Assembly: GCA_023251005.1 (NCBI GenBank)
Contig: JAHEZR010000015.1
Coordinates: forward strand, 1-13,855
Origin: Ignavibacteriota bacterium
Lineage (GTDB): Bacteria > Bacteroidota > UBA10030 > JAHEZR01
Reading direction: 5' to 3'
DNA: 13,855 bases
Shown: piece after piece, positions 1 through 7,433 of the stretch
Position numbering within the stretch: the stretch's first letter is position 1
How the letters are laid out: each line of letters opens with the position of its first letter
Position numbers and translations under genes: made by a program
The notes under the pieces: generated by a model
Database searches by the model: none
What the model was told of the DNA's origin: nothing
The model's input: only the letters and a program-made list of their open reading frames with translations

Positions 1-1181
1 GCCCCGCGTTTGTTGCCAGCGTTGCGTATATGGATCCCGGAAATTTCGGTACGAACATTCAAGGTGGATCAGATTTCAATTATGACCTCCTCTGGGTGTT
101 GCTGTGGAGTAATTTGATGGCAATTCTCATCCAAGCGCTTTCGGCAAAGCTTGGGATCGTCACAGGAAAGACGCTTCCTCAGAACTGTCGACAACATTTC
201 TCGCGACCGACCAACCTCTTTTTCTGGATCATGGCAGAGGTTGCTGCGATGGCAACGGACTTAGCCGAATTTCTTGGTGGTGCTCTCGGCTTTTACTTAT
301 TATTTCATATTCCTATGTTTCATGCGGCTTTGCTTACTGGCGTCGTAGTATTTGTGATTCTTGCCGTTGAGCGCCACGGATTTCGAAAATTGGAATACGT
401 CATTATGGGATTCGTCGGGATGATTGCGATTTCGTACGTCATAGAAGTAGTGTTGGCAAAACCCGAGTGGAGTCAAATTCTCTATCACGTAACCGTACCG
501 AAAATCACCGCGAACAGTATTTACGTTGCGGTGGGGATGTTGGGTGCAACGGTGATGCCCCACGTGGTGTATCTGCACTCTGCCCTTGTCCAGCATCGTT
601 TGACCACTGATGATCTTTCTCACAAAACCAAGCACTACCGATTCGAAGTGATCGATGTTCTCCTTGCCATGAACAGCGCATGGTTAATCAATTCTGCGAT
701 GATTATTATGTCTGCTGCAGTTTTTTTTCGCAATGGAATTCCGGTGCAATCGATTGAACAAGCACACGAAACATTAACACCGCTTCTGGGAAAGTTTTCC
801 AGCCTTGCCTTCGGCATTGCATTGTTGTGCTCGGGCTTATCGTCGTCTACAGTTGGAACAATGGCTGGACAGGTGATTATCCAGGGCTTTCTCAATATTC
901 GGTTCAGCATTTTCTTGCGCCGCTTTATCACGATGATCCCTGCGCTTGTCGTAATTGGCATCGGTCTTGATCCCCTCAAGATTCTAATTCTGAGTCAGGT
1001 CGTTCTGAGTTTTGCCCTTCCGTTTGCCCTCATTCCATTGATCATGTTCACGAAGAAGCGAGAGATCATGGGTGAGCACGCAAACAAACCCGTCACAACC
1101 TGGCTCGCCATCATTGTCGCTGCGATCATCATTTTCTTAAACTGCCTACTCCTCTACCAAGTATTTGGCGGAGAGTTCTAA
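1..1181 (+). CDS. Nramp-family divalent metal ion transporter (5' end outside window)
   Basis: This is an inner-membrane, proton-coupled importer of Mn(II)/Fe(II)-type ions of the MntH/Nramp family. The frame is open from base 3 and reads PAFVASVAYMDPGNFGTNIQ, the hallmark first membrane helix of the family, so the ATG at 30 is internal and the true start lies left of the window. The DPGN motif supplies the Asp and Asn metal ligands. The second hallmark, A-T-V-M-P-H near bases 546-563 followed by YLHSALVQHR, supplies the Ala carbonyl and the Met sulfur ligand of helix 6, so all ligands known from the family are kept. Further hydrophobic helices run to the C-terminus. About 393 residues are visible against a usual 400-430, so only a short N-terminal piece is missing. 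The sigma-factor gene starts 110 bases downstream on the same strand. A metal-responsive regulator site would lie outside the window. Family assignment is firm; the exact metal is inferred. Confidence 0.93.
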   Translation, partial: PAFVASVAYMDPGNFGTNIQGGSDFNYDLLWVLLWSNLMAILIQALSAKLGIVTGKTLPQNCRQHFSRPTNLFFWIMAEVAAMATDLAEFLGGALGFYLLFHIPMFHAALLTGVVVFVILAVERHGFRKLEYVIMGFVGMIAISYVIEVVLAKPEWSQILYHVTVPKITANSIYVAVGMLGATVMPHVVYLHSALVQHRLTTDDLSHKTKHYRFEVIDVLLAMNSAWLINSAMIIMSAAVFFRNGIPVQSIEQAHETLTPLLGKFSSLAFGIALLCSGLSSSTVGTMAGQVIIQGFLNIRFSIFLRRFITMIPALVVIGIGLDPLKILILSQVVLSFALPFALIPLIMFTKKREIMGEHANKPVTTWLAIIVAAIIIFLNCLLLYQVFGGEF

Positions 1182-1221
1182 TCTCTCCGCTCTCGAACTA
1201 AAGGTCTTCTCCACCCAAACA

Positions 1222-1246
1222 GCGTTTCAAACACGCCTCTCTTTTT
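1222..1246 (+). terminator. Possible weak terminator after the Nramp gene
   Basis: GCGT (1222-1225) can pair with ACGC (1233-1236), with one mismatch and one further pair inside, and is followed by CTCTCTTTTT. The stem is short, so this is only a candidate intrinsic terminator between the transporter and the sigma-factor gene. Confidence 0.3.
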
Positions 1247-1248
1247 CG

Positions 1249-1275
1249 GGAAATCGATTTTCGTAACCTGTCAAC
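1249..1275 (+). promoter_or_regulatory. Possible ECF-type promoter of the sigma-factor operon
   Basis: GGAAAT (1249-1254), 15 bases, then GTCAAC (1270-1275) resembles the GGAAC-N15/17-GTC pattern that many ECF sigma factors recognise. Many such factors drive their own operon. The element ends 17 bases before the ATG at 1292, so the leader would be very short. This is pattern matching on one copy only. Confidence 0.25.
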
Positions 1276-1291
1276 CGATTGGCCGTATGAA

Positions 1292-1876
1292 ATGTCAAAT
1301 GAGATGAACAGAACACCTCACATGCTCCGTACAGATGACCAGTTACTGGTCGAGCAGGTTTGTCAGGGCGACCTCGATGCATTTCGGGTGCTCGTTGAAC
1401 GCTATCAGAAGTACGCGTACCAGATTTCCTTCAAGATTCTTCGAAATCATCCAGACGCCGAGGACGTCTCGCAAGAAGCGTTTGTGAGGATTTATCAGAG
1501 CATCAAGAATTTTCGTCGTGAGGCAAAATTCTCGACCTATCTCTACCGAACCGTCGTCAACCTTTCATTGAATGTTTTGCGACAGAAAGGTCGAGAAAGC
1601 ATTTATGAGACGTCGAGTGTGAATTGGGAGCGGCAAACCAGCAGCGAGGCAGTGGACGATCCAAAAACCGATCTCATCGATGTTGGAAGCCATCTTCAGC
1701 GTGCAATTCAACGGTTATCACAGAAACAGCAGGCAATACTCGTGCTAAGACATTACGAAGGCTTCTCAACGAAGGAAGTGAGTGAAATCATGAACTGCTC
1801 GGAAGGAACCGTGAAGCAACAGCTCCATCGAGCAATGGTGAAGCTGCAAAAGTTTCTTCACTACATGCAGGACTGA
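1292..1876 (+). CDS. ECF-subfamily RNA polymerase sigma factor
   Basis: This is a 194-residue sigma-70 factor of the extracytoplasmic-function group, which redirects RNA polymerase to a stress regulon. Region 2 spans about residues 25-95, with the typical DAFRVLVERY opening, the DAEDVSQEAFVRIY segment that binds core polymerase and the -10 element, and FSTYLYRTVVN. Region 4 spans about 135-187, with the helix-turn-helix FSTKEVSEIMNCSEGTVKQQ that reads the -35 element. Regions 1 and 3 are absent, as expected for ECF factors, and the length is usual. The ATG at 1292 has no clear Shine-Dalgarno; ATG at 1304 or 1322 are alternatives that would leave the domains intact. The anti-sigma gene begins 27 bases downstream, so the pair is almost certainly co-transcribed and this factor is probably held inactive by its neighbour. 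Confidence 0.95.
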   Translation: MSNEMNRTPHMLRTDDQLLVEQVCQGDLDAFRVLVERYQKYAYQISFKILRNHPDAEDVSQEAFVRIYQSIKNFRREAKFSTYLYRTVVNLSLNVLRQKGRESIYETSSVNWERQTSSEAVDDPKTDLIDVGSHLQRAIQRLSQKQQAILVLRHYEGFSTKEVSEIMNCSEGTVKQQLHRAMVKLQKFLHYMQD

Positions 1877-1903
1877 AGCAAAAAGCCCTGTAGAGGAATA
1901 AGT

Positions 1904-2770
1904 ATGATCAGGAAAAAACACGTTGGTGACAGGCTCTATGATTTCCTTTCGGGCTCAATCGGTGAAGCTGAACGAGTTGCCATCGAGAACCATCTCACGG
2001 GTTGCCGGCAATGCTCGGAGGAACGGATAAAGGTTGAGCGGGCGTTCAGGATGCTCAATGCTGAGAAGATTGAAGCCCCAGATCTCGGCGGAAGTTATTG
2101 GGAACACTACTGGAAAGCGCTCGAGCCCAGATTGACGAAAAGCCTTTCTCCGTCTTCAAGAGTAAAGGAACTCCTCGAGATATGGAAGGATCGTCAGCCG
2201 ACAAAAATCTTCTCGCCCAAACTTGCTTACGGAATCGTTGGTTTTGCTCTCGGTGCGGTGCTCACCCTCGGGATCCTCACTCCCTATCTCGGGAGAAAGA
2301 ATCAACCCGAAGTTACTCAGACGACCGTTGGGCAAGATGGAAACCAGAATTCTGGAACAGAATCGGCCAGTTTGAATTCTTTTGTAGAGGAGATCAGTGG
2401 GCCGCTGCTCCGATTTTTTCAAAAGGCAAAGACTTTCCTGATCGCCATGAAGAACTTTGATGAATCTAAAGAACCGGCGAAAGATTTTACTGCCAAGCTC
2501 GAGACATCGAAGAAGCTCGTAGAGGAATGCCGAAGCCTGAAGCGGCTCCCACTCGATCCGCGCGAACAGCAACTCCTCTCCGAGCTTGACGTTGTCCTTG
2601 TGCAGTTGTCGAAGGTCCAGGACGAGAAAGATAGCCTAAAGTTCAACCTCGTGAAAGAGGGAATCGAGAAGAACAATCTACTGATGAGAATTCGAGTCCA
2701 TGAGCTCGCACAGGAAGTGCGTCTCATGCAAGTATCGCAGAGCGGACAGAACCGGACTGAATCTTTTTGA
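1904..2770 (+). CDS. Membrane-anchored zinc-finger anti-sigma factor
   Basis: This 288-residue protein is predicted to hold the upstream ECF sigma factor at the membrane. The N-terminus carries a ZAS/zf-HC2 module: His6 and then His30-x3-Cys34-x2-Cys37, the zinc-binding arrangement of this family. One hydrophobic segment follows at about residues 106-129 (LAYGIVGFALGAVLTLGILT), giving a cytoplasmic zinc finger and a periplasmic C-terminal half of about 155 residues. That half is rich in charged, helix-forming sequence and is probably coiled; no known sensor fold was recognised in it. AGAGGA at 1892-1897 sits 6 bases before the ATG and supports this start. The next gene begins 16 bases after the stop. 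Release of the sigma factor by proteolysis or conformational change is known for the family but cannot be read from this sequence. Confidence 0.88.
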   Translation: MIRKKHVGDRLYDFLSGSIGEAERVAIENHLTGCRQCSEERIKVERAFRMLNAEKIEAPDLGGSYWEHYWKALEPRLTKSLSPSSRVKELLEIWKDRQPTKIFSPKLAYGIVGFALGAVLTLGILTPYLGRKNQPEVTQTTVGQDGNQNSGTESASLNSFVEEISGPLLRFFQKAKTFLIAMKNFDESKEPAKDFTAKLETSKKLVEECRSLKRLPLDPREQQLLSELDVVLVQLSKVQDEKDSLKFNLVKEGIEKNNLLMRIRVHELAQEVRLMQVSQSGQNRTESF

Positions 2771-2786
2771 GTAAGGAGAACCAGCA

Positions 2787-3908
2787 ATGAAAAAGGTTAC
2801 GGTCTTCATCACTTCAACTCTCTTCATCATCTTATGCAGTAGCTACGGGCAGCGGCAATCCTATAGCTTAAGCCTCGAGCAGCAGGACGACCCGGGCTAC
2901 AAACTGTACAAGGACGGTTACAGTCTCGTCCTCGAAGCGAACTGGAAGGATGCCCAGAAGAAATTCGAAGAGCTTCTCAAGCTTTATCCCAGGAGTTCTT
3001 ACAGCGACGATGCCGGTTACTGGAAGGCCTATTGTCTGAAATACCAGGACGAAAGAAAAGCAATCGGTGCCCTAAAGAACTTCCTGAGAGAATTTCCCAG
3101 AAGCAGCTATCGCAGTGACGCGCTGGAAGACCTTGCAGAGCTTCAGACACGCATCCAGAAAAATATTGTCGTGAGTGGAGACAGCCTTCCCGGGAGAAGA
3201 TTCCATGTACAGGTTCCTGACATTCAAGTGGAGGTTCCCGACATACAGATTTATCAGGACTGGGAGTCCGATTTCCCTTTCGGAGATCGCCTAGCGGTGA
3301 GAGTTTTTTCCGATGAAATCCAGGATGACATAGAGTGGGCATTCGTGCCGCGGTTCGGTTCGAGAAAAGAAAAAGATCTTGACGAGAATACAAAATTAAA
3401 GATCTCTGCACTCCGGGGAATCGCTGCAGACCGAGATTCAGAATCGTTTCGGACCATGAGGGACATTCTCCTCGATAGAACCGAAAGTCCCGGACTTCGT
3501 GAGGAGGCGCTGAGGCTGCTCAATCGGTACCAGCCCCGACCAGGTAGAGATGGATTACCAAAGTTTGACCTTCTGGCCACGCTCAAACACGTGGCAAAGA
3601 ATGATCCAGACCAGCGTCTGCGGCATGGTGCAATTTATTACATCGGAAAATATGAAAAAGATAAAGATGGCGCTGCGGGAACGCTCATCGAGCTTTACAC
3701 TACCACGCCGAAAGACAGCGCGCGGCTGAAGGAACGACTCCTCTATTCCATTGCACGTACAAGGACCGACAAAGGAGCAGACTTCCTCGTGAGCGTAGCA
3801 AAGAGTGAAGACGATTATAAGATTCGCGAATCCGCTCTGTACTGGCTGGGGAGGTACGGGGAAGGCAAGAAAAAGAGAGCGCTGTACGAAATTCTAAAGA
3901 AGAAGTAA
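2787..3908 (+). CDS. Exported TPR and HEAT-repeat protein of the sigma/anti-sigma operon
   Basis: The function of this 373-residue protein is unknown. Residues 1-21 form a signal peptide (KK, then a hydrophobic core VFITSTLFIILC) with a likely type I cleavage after SYG, which would leave Gln as the first mature residue. The Cys in the core lacks a good lipobox. Residues about 38-125 hold two TPR-like repeats, recognisable by FEELLKLYPRSSYSDDAGYW and FLREFPRSSYRSDALEDLAE, similar to the TolA-binding YbgF/CpoB type. A short doubled motif VPDIQVEVPDIQI follows at 143-155. Residues about 203-373 look like HEAT repeats (ALRGIAADRDS, LREEALRLLNRY, LRHGAIYYIGKY, IRESALYWLGRYG). AAGGAG just before the ATG supports the start. 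Its place as third gene after sigma and anti-sigma suggests a periplasmic partner or sensor in the same response. That role is inferred from position only. Confidence 0.8.
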   Translation: MKKVTVFITSTLFIILCSSYGQRQSYSLSLEQQDDPGYKLYKDGYSLVLEANWKDAQKKFEELLKLYPRSSYSDDAGYWKAYCLKYQDERKAIGALKNFLREFPRSSYRSDALEDLAELQTRIQKNIVVSGDSLPGRRFHVQVPDIQVEVPDIQIYQDWESDFPFGDRLAVRVFSDEIQDDIEWAFVPRFGSRKEKDLDENTKLKISALRGIAADRDSESFRTMRDILLDRTESPGLREEALRLLNRYQPRPGRDGLPKFDLLATLKHVAKNDPDQRLRHGAIYYIGKYEKDKDGAAGTLIELYTTTPKDSARLKERLLYSIARTRTDKGADFLVSVAKSEDDYKIRESALYWLGRYGEGKKKRALYEILKKK

Positions 3909-3952
3909 TTTAAAGGAGAAACCTTATAGCGGTAGCTGGCGCAATGTCGAGG

Positions 3953-5578
3953 CTAATCCGACGCCTTCCCCTCTTCCAACGCCTTCTCATATTCGGACTT
4001 ATACTTCCTAACGGCAGAGTAAACTGCCTCTGCAATCTTCTCTTGTCCCGATTTGCTTTTTAGAAACTTTTCATCCTTCCGATTTGAGAGATACGCAGTC
4101 TCGATCAAAACGTTTGGCATCGAGGCACCGACGAGCACCAAAAATCCCGCTTGCCTCACACCGTTATTCTCAAGTGAAAGCCGATTCCCCATTTCGTCCT
4201 GCAAAATTTCCGCAAACCGCTCACTATACTTCATGTAGGCACTCTGGGCCATCGTCACTAGAATGAAATTCTCCTCTGTTAACTCTTGATAGCGCTTCTC
4301 ATAGCCTTTCTCTAACTTGATCACGGCGTTTTCGCGCTCAGCGATTTGCACCGCTTCCTCCGTTCGTCCCGGACGTAAGAGATAAATCTCGAACCCGCTC
4401 TGACGATGAGGTTTTCTTCTCATTGAATTGCCATGAATGCTGATGAAAAGCTTTCCTCCGGCTGCATTGGCGATTTGCCCGCGACGAAATAACTCGACAA
4501 AGGTATCCGTCTTGCGCGTGTAAACGACTTTCACACCTTTGAGATTCTTCTCAATCAACTTTCCAAGTTTCAGAGCGATGCTGAGTGTAACGTCCTTTTC
4601 TCGAACACGAGTCACACCCACCGCTCCCGGATCATCGCCGCCGTGGCCTGCATCGATGACGATGACGTCGAGCTTCCAGCGCTTGCGAGCACCCTCAAGC
4701 GCAGAAATCGTCTCCTGTCGTTCCTTTTCCGCCGCGATGCTGTCTGCTTCTGAAGGGAGACGGAGCGAAAGCAGAATATCCTTGCTAGACGGATCAGAGG
4801 TAATTTCACTGCTTGCAATGTCTTTCGTAAGCTTGAATGTCAACTGCAAAGAGGTTGGGTATTGAATGGCGAGAATTTTGCTGAAAATCCCGGTCGGCCT
4901 GATTGCGTTAATTCTCTCCACGTCCGCCTTCGCGTCGGCAATCGTTACGTACAACCAACCATCGGGCTTGAGCCAGCTTTCAAGGTCCTCAAAGTGCTTC
5001 GCCGCCGCAATACGGACGAGGTAGCCGTTGAGCTTTTGTTCTACTGAGATGCCTGTGATGTCAAAAGGGCTTGGTGGAACAAAGGGCTCCGGAGTAATCC
5101 GTTCTGTCGGCGAGTAAATGGCGATGCGTTTCTCGAAGATGGTCTTAAAGTGCGGAAAGAAGAAAGCAATCGGCGCATAGATCCTTCCGTCTCGGAACTC
5201 AACAGGAACCGGAAGCTGGCGTACGCTAGCGCTGTTTGTTCCCAGATCCGTAATGACCACGAAAGGATTCTGCGCTGTTAGTTTGAGACGGTAGCTCTTC
5301 AGCTTCAATTCAAGTTTCTTCGTCTCGTCATTCCAATACGTTCTAATTCCAAGTGCATCCGCGAGATCGCCGAGGGGAGCGTATGTCAGGCCGTCTTTTT
5401 CATAGCTGGAGAGAGAAATCGGATGCGTTGTATCGCCTTCAACAACGATCTTCAATGTCCGCTGCTGGGGGGAGGATGGATGGCTGTACGAGATGCTGAA
5501 GCAGAATCCAGCAATTGTAAAAGGAAGGAATAGAAGCTCTTTAATTTTCAGGATCCTGAAAAATGTGCGCAGAGACAT
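3953..5578 (-). CDS. N-acetylmuramoyl-L-alanine amidase (Amidase_3) with AMIN domain
   Basis: This is a zinc hydrolase that cleaves the amide bond between N-acetylmuramic acid and the peptide stem of peptidoglycan, acting in the envelope, usually at cell separation. I use the ATG at 5578 (541 residues), because an earlier in-frame ATG at 5704 would overlap the upstream gene by over 100 bases, while 5578 starts directly before a hydrophobic export segment (ELLFLPFTIAGFCFSI). GGAG lies at 5590-5593, 11 bases upstream, inside the end of the upstream gene. Residues about 42-157 resemble a copper-amine-oxidase-N-like domain and 174-273 an AMIN targeting domain. The catalytic domain covers 305-527, with zinc ligands His312 (DAGHGG), Glu327 (REKD) and His382 (SIHGN) and catalytic Glu493 (LIETAYLSN). 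The stretch 403-475 resembles the helical insert that covers the active site in AmiB/AmiC-type enzymes, so an activator partner may be needed. It ends convergently 44 bases from the HEAT-repeat gene. Confidence 0.9.
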   Translation of the reverse strand: MSLRTFFRILKIKELLFLPFTIAGFCFSISYSHPSSPQQRTLKIVVEGDTTHPISLSSYEKDGLTYAPLGDLADALGIRTYWNDETKKLELKLKSYRLKLTAQNPFVVITDLGTNSASVRQLPVPVEFRDGRIYAPIAFFFPHFKTIFEKRIAIYSPTERITPEPFVPPSPFDITGISVEQKLNGYLVRIAAAKHFEDLESWLKPDGWLYVTIADAKADVERINAIRPTGIFSKILAIQYPTSLQLTFKLTKDIASSEITSDPSSKDILLSLRLPSEADSIAAEKERQETISALEGARKRWKLDVIVIDAGHGGDDPGAVGVTRVREKDVTLSIALKLGKLIEKNLKGVKVVYTRKTDTFVELFRRGQIANAAGGKLFISIHGNSMRRKPHRQSGFEIYLLRPGRTEEAVQIAERENAVIKLEKGYEKRYQELTEENFILVTMAQSAYMKYSERFAEILQDEMGNRLSLENNGVRQAGFLVLVGASMPNVLIETAYLSNRKDEKFLKSKSGQEKIAEAVYSAVRKYKSEYEKALEEGKASD

Positions 5579-5585
5579 AGATCTT

Positions 5586-6731
5586 TTAGCTCCAGTTCTC
5601 TTCCAGCACGATATTGCGCTCCCGCAACTCTTTGATGAACAACTCCGAGGGGACACACTCCTCGGGAGTAAAGACTCCTTTCGCAGTGATTTCTCCTCCA
5701 GCAATCATCTGTGCAATGATTGAAGTCGGGAATGCTGTCGTCCTCATCATCGCGGTGAGAGAAGAGTTCTCATCATAGCGGTCGATCATCGTGAAAGTGA
5801 CAGTGCTTTCCTTGCCATTTCGGACACCTTGAACGATCACGCGCATAAGGACGGAATCCTTATCACCGAAGGAGAGTTTCTTCTTCAGCAATTCTCCGAA
5901 CAATTCCCTGGGCGTGGTAATTTGCCCGCCGATGCTGATGGGATCGGTGCCTGCAAAACCGACATCAAGGAGGGTCTTAATCTTTTCTGCATGGCCGGGG
6001 TATCGGATCGTTTTGTAATCAAGCCTCTTCACTTTCCCTTGCAGCAACTCGGGAAGCAATGAAGCCCCGCCGGACGTGAGAAACGCTTCCAGAATGCCAA
6101 AAGGTTCGGGGAAATCAATCTGTTCGATCTCTGTAAGTACTTTAAGATAAGTAATCTTGCCATCCCGAAGGACCTTTGCCTTGTCAGTGTATTCCTTGAT
6201 GAGACCCTCGACAGCGAACACAAGCTGGTAATTCAGTGGAGGCCTTGGATGCTGCGGCAGTCCACCGACGCGGAGATGCACGTTATCGACCCGCCCAAAC
6301 TGCCTTACTCCGTGCATCGCAATGACGTTCGCCATGCCCGGTGCTAGACCACAGTTGGGCACAATCGTGACACCCGCACGCCTTGCTTCTTCGTGGAGAG
6401 TTTTCTGCTTCGCAATGATGTCATCGCTTCCACCCAGGTCACAAAAATTTGTCTGCGCTTTGACTGCCGCTTTTGCCAGCGCATCATTATGGTAAAGAGT
6501 GGCGGCGCTAATTGTGACATCACTTCTACCTATCAAGTCAACCATTCGATCATAGTCATGGACATCATTAGAGGCTACGGAAATCTTCCCGCCATTGAAC
6601 CTGCCCGCCACCTCCTTTGCGCGACTCTCGTCGACATCATTAAGGGTGATATGCTCGACGCGCTTTGACCGTGCGAGGTCGTACACGATGGCACTCCCCA
6701 TCAAGCCCGCACCCAAGACAAGAATTTTCAT
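5586..6731 (-). CDS. Lysine-dehydrogenase/saccharopine-dehydrogenase-like NAD(P)-dependent oxidoreductase
   Basis: This 381-residue member of the saccharopine dehydrogenase superfamily is expected to be a cytoplasmic NAD(P)-linked enzyme acting on lysine or a lysine-derived amino acid. The N-terminal Rossmann fold shows GAGLMG at residues 7-12. Further on are PNCGLAPGMANVIA (125-138), EPFGILEAFLTSGG and KTIRYPGHAEK, which I recall as shared with the L-lysine 6-dehydrogenases of Geobacillus-type bacteria; length also fits that group. True saccharopine dehydrogenase or another side branch cannot be excluded. No strong Shine-Dalgarno precedes the ATG at 6731. The gene lies 66 bases after ogg and 7 bases before the amidase on the same strand, so it is probably part of the same transcript. 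That position gives no clear pathway clue. Confidence 0.82.
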   Translation of the reverse strand: MKILVLGAGLMGSAIVYDLARSKRVEHITLNDVDESRAKEVAGRFNGGKISVASNDVHDYDRMVDLIGRSDVTISAATLYHNDALAKAAVKAQTNFCDLGGSDDIIAKQKTLHEEARRAGVTIVPNCGLAPGMANVIAMHGVRQFGRVDNVHLRVGGLPQHPRPPLNYQLVFAVEGLIKEYTDKAKVLRDGKITYLKVLTEIEQIDFPEPFGILEAFLTSGGASLLPELLQGKVKRLDYKTIRYPGHAEKIKTLLDVGFAGTDPISIGGQITTPRELFGELLKKKLSFGDKDSVLMRVIVQGVRNGKESTVTFTMIDRYDENSSLTAMMRTTAFPTSIIAQMIAGGEITAKGVFTPEECVPSELFIKELRERNIVLEENWS

Positions 6732-6797
6732 CGATCAACAGTGAAATATTGTTCCAGAGCTCGCCGCAGCTTTCCCCGCCTCTCGCGGAGTTGTCCC

Positions 6798-7433
6798 CTA
6801 CTTTAAGATCTCCCCTGTTCCCATGCTCCAGAAGAGAAGGTCAAGCTCATCGATTGGAATTCCAACCTTTCGAGCAAAATCTTGGAACCGTTTCTCGAGC
6901 TTCAAGTATTGCTTTCGCGTGAGGGTTTTTGGCATCGTTCGAATTACGCCAAACTTTTTCATGTTCCTCAGTATATGCCGATCTAAAATCGCAAGGTCAC
7001 GATGCCCAATGTTTCGCAGAAAGTGTGAAGCCTCCTTGTAACCAAGTCCCTTGACATGCGTTACGAGCCACTCGCGGAGGACCAGACCTGGCTGACTATT
7101 CGAAATCACGGAGAGAATTTTGGGAAATTCATTTTTTAACTCAACGAGAAGCCGTGCTTTTGTCCTGTGAAATCGAATGTAATAATCTTTTTGGAAAAGG
7201 ATTGGTTCAGGATCAACCGCCTCACGGTAGAAATTCTTTTCCTGAAGTCTCTCTACCGCTTTCCCCGCATTCCGTGCACTTGATTGCGGCGTAAGGATGC
7301 AATACACCAGCTCATAAAAATAGTCCGAGGGTCTGACCCGTGAGAAATCCTCCAAACGCTTACGAATGGTTCCACGGCGTTCACGGTAGAGCCAGTGTAA
7401 GTCGTCGACGACTTTTTCATTCCAAGTCTTCAT
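6798..7433 (-). CDS. ogg: Ogg2-type N-glycosylase/DNA lyase (8-oxoguanine DNA glycosylase)
   Basis: This 211-residue base-excision repair enzyme removes 8-oxoguanine from DNA and nicks the strand by beta-elimination. It is a helix-hairpin-helix GPD-superfamily protein. The hairpin and catalytic region reads HVKGLGYKEASHFLRNIG followed by AILDRHILRNM, giving catalytic Lys133 and Asp151, equivalent to the Lys/Asp pair of the archaeal Ogg2 enzyme of Methanocaldococcus. Length matches that enzyme (about 207 residues). The protein ends FWSMGTGEILK; a C-terminal lysine takes part in recognition of 8-oxoG in that family. There is no iron-sulfur cluster motif, which separates it from MutY and Nth. 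The ATG at 7433 overlaps the mutY stop codon by 4 bases (ATGA), a sign of translational coupling. Confidence 0.9.
   Translation of the reverse strand: MKTWNEKVVDDLHWLYRERRGTIRKRLEDFSRVRPSDYFYELVYCILTPQSSARNAGKAVERLQEKNFYREAVDPEPILFQKDYYIRFHRTKARLLVELKNEFPKILSVISNSQPGLVLREWLVTHVKGLGYKEASHFLRNIGHRDLAILDRHILRNMKKFGVIRTMPKTLTRKQYLKLEKRFQDFARKVGIPIDELDLLFWSMGTGEILK

Noticed and set aside
2156..2787. Minus-strand frames opposite the anti-sigma gene
   Set aside because: Ser/Arg/Phe-rich composition typical of antisense frames; no ribosome site and no domain.
5579..5704. Longer N-terminus for the amidase starting at 5704
   Set aside because: It would overlap the dehydrogenase gene by 119 bases, adds a low-complexity Ser/Arg/Lys-rich stretch, and would bury the export segment; the ATG at 5578 follows a GGAG and begins right before that segment.
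6776..6788. Terminator between ogg and the dehydrogenase
   Set aside because: Only a 4-pair CCGC/GCGG stem with no T-run on the minus strand.
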